Below are positions 13,868 through 28,800 of a stretch of 64,000 nt of DNA, piece by piece. The translations under genes and the position numbers were made by a program. The notes below the pieces were generated by a model. That model searched no databases, was not told the DNA's origin, and saw only the letters and a program-made list of their open reading frames with translations. The DNA is taken from NCBI RefSeq assembly GCF_010015445.1, contig NC_053119.1, positions 6,338,550 to 6,402,549 on the forward strand, written 5' to 3'. Within the stretch, counting starts at the first letter, position 1. Every line of letters begins with the position of its first letter. Source of the stretch: Perca fluviatilis. Its lineage: Eukaryota > Chordata > Actinopteri > Perciformes > Percidae.

Positions 13868-16800
13868 GTAAGACCTCTCTATTGGCTGATTAAACACAAT
13901 CCCCCAAATGACTTGATGTGATCGGTCTAGCCAGCTGTCAGTCAAGACGTCACTATCCAAGTTGGCACCCAGCCAACACGAATACATTGGTTTTTAGTAC
14001 AAAAGATGACTAAATACAGTAAATAGCTGTTCAATTGTGGCTTTATCGCTCTGGAATTATTGTGCAAAAGTCTCAGAAAAGTCACGGGCTGCCTGGTCGG
14101 ATTACTAAGCTTCTGGAAGGGCTCCAAAGACAACAAAGGACTCTTTAGAAAGTTCTAGCTGTCGGCTAACGAGCTACAGCTACGGCAAGACAAGGGGTCC
14201 ACAGGTCACCAAGCAAAGGGAACATACGCAAGTTGATTTTTGGATTCCTAATAATTTATTTATGTTACAAAGACACAGTTATTCCATGATGGATTAAAAA
14301 AAGCTTCTGGATGGCCTACAATTGTCAGAGCACCTCGTTGACACGGCGCATTTCTCTGCTTCTAAACAAAACAAAAACTAAGTCTCTACACTGTATTGAT
14401 CTGGAGATATTAAATAAGACCTATAAAGTGTGTATTCTCCGGTCGTGGGCGACAGCGTCGATTTAAGAGGGTTAGACCTTATATTATAATATATGAAATG
14501 GTCATGGTTTCAAAATTCATAGTTACAACTGACGCCGTTTGCAATTTTAGGTGTCCTGTCAAACATTTCTACGGAAGTCTCTATTATGGAGGTCGATAGG
14601 GAAAATGCTATTTTGCTGCAGTACCGTGACTGACCATCTGGGTAAATTGGCAGAAAGAGTGAGTGGCTGTGATGTATCCAGCTCTCGATATATCCACGGT
14701 CCCCTGCGCAACACATGTTAGAGACCTTTTATCTTTCTCTCTCTTTTATTTTGTTAGAAGACTTTGCAAAAACACAACAGTAATGTGTCAGTACTGTTAA
14801 GATAATCCTGGCACATTTACACTGATATCTTTAACATGTTCATGCCGATTCAGGTGCACCTTCTTCTAATAATAAAAACATAAATTGAGGAACTATAAAA
14901 TGACCAAAACAAATGTTCAGCAGCAGTAACTGTGGGGATTATAGATTAGGCCTAATGTGCATCACACCAGGGTTTAAAGGGAACAACAACAAAGACCATG
15001 TGGTCTACATATGGCACAGATGGGCGTCCTGCTGACAAGATTAACCTGCGGCAAGACTCCACTCTGTGACAGTGTGTGAGTCACGCCGTCTGTGAAACAA
15101 CAGCGCTAACGTGTCAGGAAACACCACAACTCAACCCTCCAGTCTCCTGCCATTTATCATCCAGTCACGCAAACAACATCTATTTCTGTAGTAATGTTTT
15201 TAATCAGCCTCCCGCTTCTACTTTCATACAAGCTGCTTTGTACAACCACAGTCTGTTGTATTTGGATATGTACACTACCGTTCCAAAAAGTTTGTATCTC
15301 CTGATGGAGAACAAAACGCTGTACAATGGTTCAACCAGACTGACAACCGAAAGGGCAGAAATAGACAAAGATCCCTCTGAGAAACAGTTGAATAAGAAGA
15401 GAAGAAAATAGCAGTCATTGGTAAAATAAATTGGAGGCTTAGCATCAAAATATGTGCAGATTTCAGTAGAAACAGCTTCCTGTTTCAGTGTCAAGCGCAC
15501 AATAATGCAGCCTAAATTCCCCCAGGAGCGGCCACTCAAGATAATGCTTGCTCTTCAATCTAACCACTGAGTAGACTGCAGAGGGCCCAATGAAAGACGC
15601 AGCAACTCAATATTTAGAGCCACATTGCACCGATGGGCTTCAATACTGATGGAGGCTCGCGGACGCTTTTTCTGGACTGGGAAACTTATTCAACATCCAA
15701 GTTCCAACAGTATTATCCCATCATGCAACACTGTAAAGTCTAAATCATGGTTGCAGCCGTCGCCGTGGCCCTGCTGTGCACCCTGCTATGCCTTGTTACA
15801 CCCTGCTCCGCTTTGCAGTGCCCTGCTACGTCCTGTAACGCCATGAACTACTACGACTACTATTTCTAGTCACTGTTCCATTATCTTTATTGTGACTATT
15901 ATTGCCACTGTTCATCACACCCCCAACTGGGACCGTCAGATCATCAGTCACCGCCTACCAAGAGCCTGGGTCTGTCCGAGGGAGTTTTTCCTCGCCACTG
16001 TCGCACTAAATGCTTGCTCTTGGGGGAATTACTGGAATTGTTGGGTCTTTGTAAATTATATAGTGTGGTCTAGACCTACTCTATCTGTAAAGTGTCTTGA
16101 GATTACTCTTGTTAGGATTTGATACTATAAATAACATTGAATTTAATTGTAAAGGGTATCCACTTAATGAAGTTTGAATCATTTCATTCTTCTTCTTTTG
16201 GGACAATTTCAAATGTATATAATAAAGGATACTGTACAAAGCTAACTAAAGACTATCAGCTCCACACAACTCTCTCTGTATTTCTCAGTATGGCTATGTT
16301 CAGAAGATTGTGGTGTCCGGCGACTTTCGCGTGCAGAAACGTAATACTGTTGGTATCGCTTCAAACAGTCAAATTCTTGAAGGAAAGAAGAAAAACATCA
16401 ATAGAACAGGCGATTCCAAACTTTAACAGTAGCGTATACCGTAGGGTCACAACGTTTTCTAATCTGGACTATGTTTTAGCCATGTGCCCGTTTTAGTCAC
16501 TGAACACCATGCAGCACAACGGGAGTCCAACCAGACCCCAGATCTGCAGATTTTTGTCAATCCAGGTCAGGATGACCAAGCACACTGGAGGGCCACAGAG
16601 TAAAGGAAGTAGAATCTGCATTATCAATATTAAGAGTTCAACGTACCATTTTTAGGGTCACCTCTCTTCTCTGCAAAAGACAAAATTTACAAAATTATAG
16701 GTTTCAGAACAAAATCAACACAAAATGGAAGATATTTAGGGAGTTTTCAAGAAGCGACAGAAGACGACTGTTTTAAAGCCTGCAGGTGTCAAAGCCGTCA

Positions 16801-19800
16801 GAGAAAACATGCTGCGTGGTGTCTCAGACGCCTTGGGCAAAACAGTCAGAAAGAGAGTTCAGGAAGTCTTCGAAAAGGAGCAGGAGAGGAGAAGCAAAAG
16901 CTCCGAAAGCTCGGTTGTGTCTCATAAAAACCGTGTGTGTCCCAGCCCTGAGAGCCTTTGCTTTGATCTCTGATCACAGTCACCATCATCACAGTTTGAG
17001 TGGTGCACTTCAAAAAGGCCGGCATGCTGAGAGGAGCTGGAGGGAAGCCAAAGAGGAGCCGCACTCCAGAGAAGTTAACAAGACTGACAGTTTTACTATA
17101 GCGGAGAGGGACCCAACGAGCTCAGAGCAGCAGAGAAAAGAAGAAAACCGTCCCAAACCCAAACCTTAACTCGTATCCTCATCTGGTAAAACACTTTTAC
17201 AGAGTTCACATTCTGGGTGTTAGGACTAGGGCTGTGCAATTAATCGAAATGTTATCGTGATTATGATTTCGGATCCCAATGATCACAAAAACAGAATAAT
17301 CGAGAAAAACAATTATTTAGCTCATTATATTTTGTAAGTAAACTCAGTTGTATGTGTTTTTTTTTTACTGTTTATTTATTTAACTTTTTCCACTATTTTT
17401 TAAGTTCAATAATTGCAACATCTTTCCAGAAGTCAACGAGTAATCGTGTTAAATTATCGTGATTTCAATATTGACCGAAATAATCGTGATTATATTTTTT
17501 CCCATAATCGAGCAGCCCTAGTTAGGACTTATTACCCTCAAATTAATTTGAGCTCAACCCACATATAGCCTAACCAACCCCTCTCCTTGTGGTGTCAGAC
17601 AGCTGCACTGTGTCTTCAGATTGCGCTGCAACTTGGAATTTTATATCTTGGCTCCAGTTCTGTCATTATCCTGAAAACCTTCACCTGAAGCATTGGCAAC
17701 GCAACGCGTATCTTTGCATATATATCTTGTGGTTTTATCGGTGATGGCCTTTTTACGAGCTTGTGGCAAGAGTGCTGAGGATGTGGCAAAAAGAAGGCAG
17801 TCTGACGAGGTTGTGCAGTTGATTTGTTTTCGGTGCGTCCGCTTCCTCACTTAGGAGGCAAGCCAGCAGCGGAGTCCTCCGATTTGTTGTGGTTTTTGTG
17901 TAAAGCAGCTGCTTTTTACAAAGTCGGCAAACAGTCTTATCTTTGATTGGAATTGTTTAGAGCTGCGAAGACAAATCGATTAATTGTCAAGTACTAAATG
18001 AATCGCCAACTATTTAGATAAATCGGTTTGAGTCATTTTTGTATGTAAAAAAGGTAAAATGATTCCAGCTTCTTATATGTGAATATGTTCAACTTTCTTG
18101 TCTCCTTTGTGACAGTAAACTGAATATCTTTGAGTTGTGGACAAAACAAGACATCTGAGGACGTCATCTTGGGCTATGGAGAACTCTGATTGACATTTTT
18201 CAACATTTTCTGACATTTTATAGACCAAACAACTAATCGAGAAAATCTAGAGATTAACCGACAATGAAAATAAACTTTAGTTGCATTTTACAATCCACAA
18301 TCTGCTTCTCAGATGCTTCGGTGTCATGATTATGCAATGAGCATGGCTTTGCCGTGTCCTCCTCTAGAGCCCGACCGACATATCGTTGGGCCAATATTAT
18401 TGGCCGATATTAGGCATTTTCCAAACTATCGGCATTTATAATGGCAGATAAATGAATATTTAAAAAATAAAATCCGATGAAACCCCCTTCAACCATGTTC
18501 TGAGATGCTCTTTATCAGTCGGGCTCTATCCTCCTCCATTTATTACTACTCCATTTACTCATCGGTTGAATAATCAAGCTGATTTCAAGAACATCCTCTG
18601 CTGGACCATGAGGCAGTGTAGTTCACAAATTTAAAGAAAAAACATTCATACACTTGGTAAAAAAAAAAATAGATAAATACACTGAATTACATCCAAAAAT
18701 CCAAATAGAAGTCGAGTTCAAGCAGTGTTTCCTCTAGGTTGATTTGGAAATGATGTTGTTCGGACAGACCGGCCCCCACTGCTTAAAGGCTTCAATCAAA
18801 AAGGAACTCCACAATAAATTGGTGTTTAGGATAAAGAATTCCTGACTAAGAAGAGACCAAACAATCCCGCACAATGTTAATCACTTGTGCTTAATTTATT
18901 AGCAGTCTGAAGACTAAACGTCCGACAGCGTGTGGGATTTATTTTTTGGTTTCTTCCAAATCCTCCTTACTACCTCTATACGTTTATTTCCAATTTCAAA
19001 TATCAAAGTGGCAGCAAAACCATGATCCTCCTTGTTTTACGGTTCTTGAGCCGCAGATATAGAAATGCACTCTCCCAGTTTAGTCCCTGGGAGGATTTGA
19101 TTTTATGCAGCTGGACACGAGCGAGGCAGACAGGTTTGGGACTGAGGTTGAGGTCTTGTTAGCAGAAGAGGTGGCGAGTGTTCTTCAGTCTGAGCCCAGG
19201 TGTGAAAGGTCACAGAGGTTGAGGAAGTAGAGAAAGAAGATAAAACTGAAGCGGTAAAAAAAAAACGTACCAGTTTTGCGTTGTCGTCGGTTGAGCAGGT
19301 CGTTGATGGCGGCTCGGAATCTTTTGGCCTCTTCTTCACTGGCGAAGTTCAGACCGATCTGACAGGTCTGAGGGGAAGAAGAGGGAGAACCACAGACGAT
19401 TAAAATGACGAGTCGCCTAGTAGAAGGATGTGTGGATCAGAATTGAAGCATTGTTAACTTCTAAACCTCACATTACACATACATTTAGAAAACTGGGAAA
19501 ATAAAAACACTGATCATTTTATTAGTCTTCATCAGGCCCCGTCTAGATTTATTTACACTGCTGATTCGCTTACAGGTGAATCAATTGACTTCTGGTCTCC
19601 TCGTGAATTACAAACATTCTGGCTTCTCTTTAAGACTCATGGTACAGATCCATTTGTCCGACACGACTGAAGCGTGGTGTTGCGAAGTCATACAGCCATG
19701 GTTGATGCTCCACGCCCCTGACCAGCACCTGATTGGATAAACGCGTGACTGGCTACTCGAGAATTTCAACAGACTGTCATGGCGGCTCGTTGAGAATACA

Positions 19801-22800
19801 ATCTCGTATTTCACAAAAATAGTTCACAAAAATAGTGTTTCTGAAAACATTTTAAGCGAGAAATAGGCCGTGCAGTTGCTGAATCTGTCTTCATTTCAGA
19901 CCGACAAAGGTCAGTTTGAAAGATTTTCGTCTAACTTCTACTGGATAGTCGCGTCGCGTTCAATGGATTAATTTGCATAAAGCTGGGCATCGGCCAGCTT
20001 TTTGACGCGCAGCATTTTTTCCAATGCAGCGCCGCCTTCCCAGAATGCTTTGCAGGCGCGTTGAAGTCACCCATAGGAATAGAGTGGAGCGCGGCGCGAC
20101 ATAAGCGTTGCATGGTCAAATGGATCTGTACCAGTCAACACTTAGACTTAGAAGAGAGTTTTGAGCCAATAGTGATCTCCGTGCTGTGTTTTTAGCTCCA
20201 GTAGAAGAACTAATCTCAGTTTAACCTAACACGCCTAAACCACATATCTCATCAACGTTCTCGTATACCGGGCCTGCGCGTGCCGGGGTAAACAGGAGGC
20301 AGCGCGTATACTGCGCCCGTTGCACTGGTAACCTTGGTAGTAGCTTAGTCTTGGAGAACGAGACGTCACGACCCAATCAGGCTGCGAAACGCTGGTGTCG
20401 GCGTTAGCGTTGCCAAGGGTCTCCGTTTGCAGCCGTTGAGACGGCAACACAACCCCGCAGATTCCAAACCAAAACGGGTCAGAAGTGTTTCCAAACGTCT
20501 CCGGTTTAGAGGCTTGGACACGCCAGAGCAGTGCAGTGTTTCCTTTAGGATTTTTTTTAGCAGTGGGGGCAGGTCCAAACCCCCCCCCCCCTGTATTTTT
20601 TGAGTTATTATATAGGCCAACTTTGATCTTGACATATAGGCTAAACATTATGTAGCAAACAACAATAAACCCACTATTAATTACATTATTTTAATGCAGT
20701 GTAACTAACTCAGCATGTACATAATGCACCTAAAATACAAACGTGAGCAAGGGCATTGAGCAATCGCTATTATATCGAATCAACAGCCATGCAATTGAGC
20801 TAGCAGGTGAAGAACACAAACAACGAAAATCACCATAACTTAATTTAAATTTGCAACACCAGGCTTAAATGAACTGACAACATAAGTTATACAACTTACA
20901 GTTCTCAAGGATGTATACACACGATCTCAACTGGCATATCATCCGGACAGCATCTCTTTTTCCTTTCTCCCTTTTTCTGCCAAGTGACTATTTTCCGACA
21001 TACACTAACAACGCAGACCTATTTCTGATACCGTGGGGGACAGAAACTTTGCCGTGGGGGGCCGCCACAGTCAAATCAACATAGAGGAAACACTGCAGTG
21101 TGAGCGCGAGGTGTAAAACGGAGCAAAAGATATTTCAGTTTTAAACCAAAACTTAGCAATATAAATGCAGCCTTCCTCTGACAAACACAAGAGTGTCAGT
21201 TTAAGGCGATCATTTTGCGGTTTGCGTTGATAACAAAAATAAATCAGATTCAGAAGGGTGAAAAAAAAAAATTCATCTATAATGGTCTGATTAAGCACAC
21301 ATTTTCATTTTAAATTCATTTGAGTTGGATAAAAAGCCTTCAGAAACCCTCTGCTCAGAAACAGCAGCACCCTTTTAAAGAGCAGACACGCCCTGAAGGC
21401 CTGTGGCTGCAACACATTTGCACAGGCTCGCTGTGAGCAGACCCTGATGTGAATATTTACATTCAGTGATTATCACACCGTATTAAAACAGAGTAGGGCC
21501 TGATCAGTGAGACTAGCTGTGGTTTTGAGCTGCACACTTACATCGCCTGTAAATGAGATGAAGTAGGATCTGGTGCTGCTGATGGAGAAGTTGTGGTAAA
21601 GCTCCTGTTCAAACATGGTTTTCCCTTCCTGCAAAAAAAACAAACCAAAAGGGAGAGAGAAATGTCAGGAGATTCTCCTTGATGTTTAGAAGGACCGCAT
21701 GTGTGACTCAGCAGATATCCATCCACTGAATACAAATCAGAGACCCATTTAAGTCTTGGTATTCGTTTAAAAAGCAAACCAGGAGTTTTTAGATTTGATT
21801 TCCATCCACATGATACAAGCCTTCCGTGATCGCGCACTGCTCCCCATAATCAGAATAGGTTTACATGGTTCAAAAAAACACCATCTTTTTGTTGTACTGC
21901 ACTAGTGTTAATTTCGTCAGACGAGACAAGACTAAATATGTTCGTCAACGACCTTTTTTTCCATGACTAAGACGGGACGATGACGAGACTGCCCCAATGT
22001 CCAAAAACGTTGACTAAGACTAAATTAACATGCATTATTGTTGACGAAAAAAGACGAGACTAAAATGTTTTGCATAAAATAAAAACTAAGATAAAATCTC
22101 TCTTCATTTCCGTCTACAATCGCCTCTACTTTTTCATCATGAGATAGAATATTCAGCCGTTACTGAGACCCGTTGCTACGGCACCGACAGGTGCCTTAAC
22201 GACGGTTATCTACCGGACCGAATAGCAACGCAGATTTTGGTGCCACTTAAATGCCTGCGCTTCTCTCTGATGCTCCTAAACGGACGTTAGAGTCAACCAA
22301 AACATCGCTGCACGGGACGCTAGTTAACACTACACTTGGCAGCAGGTAACGTTAGCCTACCGTTAGCTAGCAGTTTAATGCTGACAGCTAAACGGTGTAA
22401 AGGTTTGTCTCTATTTCCAACACGAGACGTACGACAGTCTGCAGCTGCCGTTGTCTGAAAAACAACACATATGTTGCGCTCACTTGAAATATGCCTCGCC
22501 AGTTTCGTGCTGCATTTATTTTATTGTAAAATATCCTTTTCCCCATGCAGTGGTTGTTTTTGTCGTTTAACAGGAATTTACTGGTGAAATAAGGAAGAAG
22601 CTCAATATTTATATAACTTTATATAATTTATTTATTTTTATAACTATTTGACTGAAATGGTTATCAGAAATAATTTATTTAAAAAAAAAGACTAAAATGT
22701 TTTGACTAAAACTTGACTAAAATGGCGAGACTTTTAGTCGACTAAAACTTGACTAAGATACCTTGAGTTCTCTTTTGACTAAAACTAGACTAAAATGACG

Positions 22801-25800
22801 AGACTTTTAGTCGACTAAAACTTGACTAACAAAAAATGTTGGCACAAGACTAAGACTAAATTAAAAATAGGTGACAAAATTAACACTATACTGCACATTG
22901 CTGCAGCTCCTCTTTTCACCCTGTGTCAGGTCTACGTTTTAGCTACAGAGTGAGACCTCTGAACTTCTGTAAGATCTGTGTTGTCAGTCGCACATGCGCA
23001 GTAGCTAGGTAAGGATTACATGAGCTAGCTAGCGGTTTCTCCAACTTCGGCCTGTACAAGGCAGGATTAGCCGGGAGACTTCTTCTAAACGAGGGCACAC
23101 TTCCAACTTTGCGTGGAATACCTGCAGAACAGGGACATGGAAGTAGTTCCAAACAATTTATTTTGTAGATTAGGGTGAATTTGTGTGTGTTGTAGCAGTG
23201 TTTTGCCATTGAGCACGAGCTAGCATGCTAGCACTAGCATGCTAACAGTTAGCCCCCTAGGCCCCTTGTCTTGGCTAGTGACGTAGAAAGCCGTGCAGAT
23301 TTTGACCAGCTCACCCGAAGACTGAAGGCAGGACACATTCAGAAACCATATCTCACTCAAAACAGAATGGATGTTTTTTTTGAAAGTTTGTATGCGTGTG
23401 GAAGCACCAGAGACACAAACTAACACCCCAAATCCCAGAAAAAGTGATTTTTTTTCATAATATGAGCACTTTAGGATGCTTCATTCAACTACCGCTGTTG
23501 GGGTTTAGTTACAGCTTTACATGCGTTTCCTCCACGGCACGGCCTCGCTCACCTTGATGTCAAACACTCTGATGAAGTAGGACCTCTGTGGGTTGTCTTT
23601 GACCAGACAGGCCACGCCACAGCTCCTCTTCACCCAGCAGCAGCTCCGGTCTGCGCCGTACACCTGGACCACCGCCGAACACAGCGTCTGAACACACAGG
23701 GGACAAAGCACAGGGCGGTGAATACCAGCAGCTGCACAATTCGTTAAAAAATAAAACATTGTAGTTACTGTGACATCTTTTCTTGATTTTGGTTTGGTGT
23801 TGAAGACAGAAGGGGTGGGGGGGGATTTGGTCATGTTGCGAGTTGTAGGTTTAGTATTTTGTAAAAATAAAACAAATCACAAAAAATAAACACGTTAATA
23901 TTCTAAAAACACATTTCAGGTATACGGATTCCTGCAGAAAGTGAAAATGCTCAGTGAAAAGCCTCCTAGCTGCATGTGTCCTGGAGCAGCCAACGAGGAA
24001 GAGGAAATCTACATGATGCAAAACATTACAAAACGGTGATAAAGACTGCGTGCAGCACACATCGGCTTCACCAGGTGAGAGACACAGAGACAGAGACCTT
24101 TTGCTATCAGTTTACACATGCAAATACAGTATCTTCAACAATGGATTGTCAAATGTGCAGAATAAAATAAATAAACTAAGGGGTCATATTATGGCTGTGC
24201 ATTCATTTGTGATTTGTCTGTCTTGGCTTCGCACTTTAATTAAAAAAAGGAGCACTGATTAAGTACATCATTTCTATAAAAGTTGGACGGGGCTTGTGAA
24301 AGACAGATTTTTAAAAAAGGATGGCCAAATTCAAAGCAGTAGAGGCTGTACTATCCTGACTTTTAAAGCCTTAGTATGCTGCAACCAAAAAGCTTATCAG
24401 ATGGTCAAACAGAGTCTGAAAAAACAGACTTTTCTGAAAGTAATTGGCTAGGTGTACAGAGGTGACAAAAAAAGGCAGGGTTTGAACTAAGCCCTCTTCA
24501 ATTCTACACAAGTACTTCATTTTTTCATGTGATGAAACCGAAAGATGAAACATCTTCGAGGAGAGACCGCCTGAAAGTGTGCACCATTACAGCAGGCCTT
24601 TTAACACGCACACAGACATTCAGAACAGGTAGACACACTTTGGGCCTCCGCCTTTAAAATCCTAGCACACTGCTGAGCATCTTTTCCTGATGAAAAATGT
24701 GTTAGCATCTGGTTCACCAGCAGTTCAGCCGACCTCACTACATTCGGCCCCAGAGCTGGGAGCATCGGAGCAGTGAGGGGGGAGAAACATGGCAAGTCAT
24801 TTAGAAGACATCGTCTAGGAGCCATTAAAGTCTCTACAGAATTCTGTGCCAATCCCTCTGGTGGATGTTGAGATATTTCACTAAAAAGTAAAAATTTTAA
24901 CCTGCTTGTGGCTAGGGCTGGTTAATGTTCAACAAATTTCGATACTGGTACAGATACCGTGACTTCGATAATGGTTCCTAAACTATACTTATTTTTTTTT
25001 ATACTAATTTTATAAAAGAAAAAGAAATGACACATTAACATTACGGTACACATCTTTGTATATATTTTTAAATTAAAGTTTTTCATGTCTTTTTCTATGA
25101 CGTGTAATATTGGACAGCCAATAACAAACATTATTAAAGCTGCAAGCAGCGATGGACGGGCCCTCGCGCCTCTGCGCGCGTTGGGGTTACTGGTGGACGC
25201 CGCTCCTTGCGACCGTGCATTTGTGCGGCACACCGACACCGCAAATCGTCACCAGTGAAAAGGGAACTCCCCGCTGAGTTTAATGATACCTCACACATGA
25301 CTCTACGTCATACAGTTCATTAGCTGTGAAAGGGGGCGTGGCCAAAGTATAGGGGGCGGGCCAAACCTTTAACTGCTGAGTTCATTGATACCTCACATAA
25401 GACTACCATAAACGGGTCACGTGAAAAGGGGGCGTGAAATGGCGAAACGCGCCCTGCCACGGCTACACCCTATAACGAATTTTTTTTTCTTTTAACAACT
25501 TTTCATCTTTAATGTCTTAAGATGGTACAGATCAAATTTGAAGTTGATCGGATGAATTCTCTAGGAGGAGTTCATTAAAGTACGACGGGGAAATGGCCAA
25601 AACCACACTAATTTCGAACTTTCAATTCAAAATGGCGGACTTCCTGTTGGGTTTAGGGTATGGCTCCAATGACGTTTTCTGTGCATCGTGACATGCTACG
25701 TATGTATACCAAGTTCCGTGAGTCTACGTTAAACGTACTGCAAGGGCTCAATTCTTTTATGTTTTTAGGGGGTGCTAGCAAGCCATTTTTGTGCAGCTTT

Positions 25801-28800
25801 TCCCAAAACCCTTAAAATACATAAATATTCACCAGACTTGATGCGCCCGCCAATTTTGGTGAGTTTTTGAATATGATAAGCCCCTCAAAAAGGCAATTAA
25901 TTTGCAATAACAATAACAACAACAACAACAACAATAATAATAATTCCTTCAGTTTCAATAGGGCCTTCGCCGCTGTCGGCGCTCGGGCCCTAATTATATC
26001 TTGGTAGAAGCATGCTGCGTGCTGACTGGCTCACTTACGCTGATGAGATTTACTCCTTAGGGACTGAAATTGGGGATTGAATGAAGAGGCATTTTTCGAT
26101 ACTCTATACTTAAATGGCAATTCGGTCGGTGCATAAAAAGTATTGAATTAGGTCAGGTGATCCTAGATGAATAGTTAGTCAGGGGCTCACCAAAGGGATT
26201 TACCATGAATGTCTGTATAAAACTGCATGGCAATCCTTCAAATAGTTGTTGAGATATTTCTGTCTGGACCAAAGGGACTAACTTTTAGGGGCACTGCTTA
26301 CAAAGTTACAAACTATTGTAAAAATGTAAATGTGTGATGATCTGTCCAGCCTGGACTGCAGACAACTTCACTTCTTAAGGGAGATATCCCTTGCCTGTTA
26401 ATCTTCTCGAGGTTTCTTTCATTCCCCCTGTTTTTGGGGTGTTTTGCATTCTGTCCAGATTGTAAAGCCGGTTGAGGCAAATTTGGGATTTTCGTAAGTA
26501 AAACACACACGATCAGTCAAAAGACTCTACTGTTTAGCCCTAAAAAGGATCACTGTCCTTGTTGGAAGATTGTGTATTAAAAGTCCTAAACTCTCCGCCA
26601 ATATGGATTTGAACACCCTTAAATTTAAGCTGATCGTCAGCTCTTTATTACAACGATTGTTTCATTTCAAATCTGACATTTCTTCAGTGTTTAACCTTGA
26701 CTTTTGCAGAACAGGAAACAAGAGTCCAGCTGCTGTCCTCAGCACTGTCCCGTCCTCGGACTGTTCTGGGTTGCGGTTTTGAGGTTTCTGCAGAAGTCAC
26801 TGTGTTTAATCCTTTGCCGGGATTTCTCCCTCTGCAGCAGAAAGTGACCGAGTCCGCTGGGGAGGAGGAAAGAGGAAATGCCACTGGGCCGGTTTCCTCT
26901 TCTGTGATTTATGACTGCAGGTTGGAAGAGCAGCAGGAAACACTCGAAATCACCACTCAGCATCATACAGAAAGGTCAAAGATCAGCCGTTAAATGCCTC
27001 ATTTAGGCTGATGTGGAGTAAATGTGGAGTAAATTCTCGCTGAGGGAAAGTATGCAGCAATAAACGCAGACGACACTGCAGACAGACTGCATCTCACTTC
27101 CCTTAAATGGCACAATCCTGGATCCGTGAAATAACTGGCCTTTAAAAATTAAAATCTGCCTGCCTCTATGGGAATTTAACATAGGGGTGTACTTACTTAT
27201 GCCCCCTGTATTTTAAGGAAGAACATTTATTTATTTATGAAAATTCATGTACTTAAATTAAGACAATATGATCAATTTCCAAAAGATGTTTTTTTATTCC
27301 TCTTTTTACACCAGCTATAGACAGGTTACACCAGCTATAGACAGGTTACACCAGCTAGCACCTTAGCAAAGATGAGCCTTAAAGATCTGTCGCGGTGTTT
27401 CCTTTAGGATTTTTTTTAGCAGTGGGGGCCGGTCTGTCAGAACAACAACCCGACTCGGAAGAAAGAGAACATTTTGACAATAAAGTACATCAACACAACC
27501 GTATGTGGAGTTAAACTGGACAGGCCCAAGAAGCTCTGAATATTTCTACTTGTTGTTAAATTGCAATGGGCAGTGCATTATGTCGGCAGGATAATTTAAA
27601 AAGGCAACCACGTCTACGTTGTGCAACTGCCCTATTTCTGATACGTGGTGGCAGAAATGTTGCCATGGTGGGCCGCCACTAGAAAATCAACATAGAGAAA
27701 ACACTGTGTCAAAAACAACAACAACAACAACAACAGAAAAGAAACGACACCATCACAAGAACGATAAACTACTAAAATGTTCTGCATTGGAAAAATTATT
27801 TGATAAATAATTAGGATGTAAAAGAAAGCACAATTATCTAAAAGCAATTACAAGTGAAAGTTTGGAGGTTTAAAACCAGTTTTCTAAAATGCCCAAAAGG
27901 CAAAAGTGAGTTGATCTGGGAGGAAGTGCTGTATTTTGTTCCAGGAGTCAGGTGGACTAAAATGTAAAGCAATTACACAGGTCTTGTCCTGCACCTTAGG
28001 TTGTCCAACGAGCCACCAAGCAATCATTCACTGAGGAAAAGTGCACTGATAACTTCTGGTTGCAGTCTAGATAGCACCTTGGCTGAAGCAAATCAGCTTT
28101 TAAAATGAACCTGCAAAAGTCCCTTGGGTCCGGATAGATGCCGCTGTGGTCCTTACTCTTCAATACCTTTACCCTACCGACCCTTTAAGCACACTGTCTT
28201 CACATGACACGTAGGCGACAGCCCAAGTTTGTTTACTTTGTCTCTCCATCCATACGGTTTAAACACACCGGCACTGGTTCCGAAAAGGTTGAAAACCGTC
28301 ATGAATCCAAACTATCTAATTCTGTGCTTCCCCCAAACTTGTAATGTAATCTGCCTCCAGATAAATCCTCTGCTGTTTAAAGAGCAGAGGGGCTCTACAC
28401 TAAGCCGGATTAGCAAATTAGCCACATAACTTTAGGAAGCTTATATCTAATATTTTCTGAAATTGTGTTTTTCTTTTTTTTTTTTTTTTAAACCTCACCC
28501 TGAATAGCTGAACCCTCATACCAAATGAAATATCTCAAATTTGTATTTATTTTTTTAAGATTAAAATCTGAATCATCAGATTTAGCTTTATTTACAGATA
28601 TCGGTCAAACTTTCTAATCCTGCATTGTGAAATACCCCACCCCCCCACCCCGGAACACCCTCCATCTGCGCGCTTGTGTGGAAAAGGAGATGAAGTCTCC
28701 ACAAGAGCGTTGCTCTTTAACTGAGACCAACTCTAGTGATCAAAACAATAGTGCAGTTAAATTACACTTTACTTTACTGGTCACACCTAGAATTAGTCCC

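Larger units (their letters stand above)
8353..16646 (-). other. wasl intron 5 (8.3 kb)
   Basis: Holds a (GA)n tract, a Tc1 element (8932-10539), a dispersed repeat (10720-10920), a SINE (12762-12973), an inverted-repeat element (about 12990-13405), a 96-bp (CA)n, a LINE 3' tail (15730-16145) and a fragment of a TTAA element (16225-16345). I see nothing recognisable in 8405-8925, 10925-12745, 13870-15725 and 16350-16640. Confidence 0.75.
16671..19270 (-). other. wasl intron 4
   Basis: Contains hAT-like elements at 17227-17520 and 18365-18528 and a dispersed repeat at 17955-18290. The stretches 16675-17215, 17530-17950 and 18540-19265 show nothing I recognise. Confidence 0.75.
19368..21541 (-). 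other. wasl intron 3
   Basis: Contains a foldback element (19629-20135) and a cagtgtttcc element (20534-21095). The other stretches, including 20140-20530 and 21100-21535, show nothing recognised. Confidence 0.7.
21629..23552 (-). other. wasl intron 2
   Basis: Largely one AGTGCTC-family element in reverse orientation (about 21848-23470) interrupted by a hAT-like element (21903-22888). A small fragment of the agctatagtgcg family lies at about 21795-21845. Confidence 0.75.

Noticed and set aside
13630..13987. Thr/His and Val/Cys repeat open frames
   Set aside because: Produced by the (CA)n microsatellite. The same applies at 7663-7887 and 42540-42992.
15268..15292. Short resemblance to another Tc1 terminus (tacactaccgttcc)
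   Set aside because: Only about 20 bases match and no second end or duplication was found.
16786..17169. 127-codon plus-strand open frame in wasl intron 4
   Set aside because: Unrecognised sequence, basic and low-complexity, no splice or homology support.
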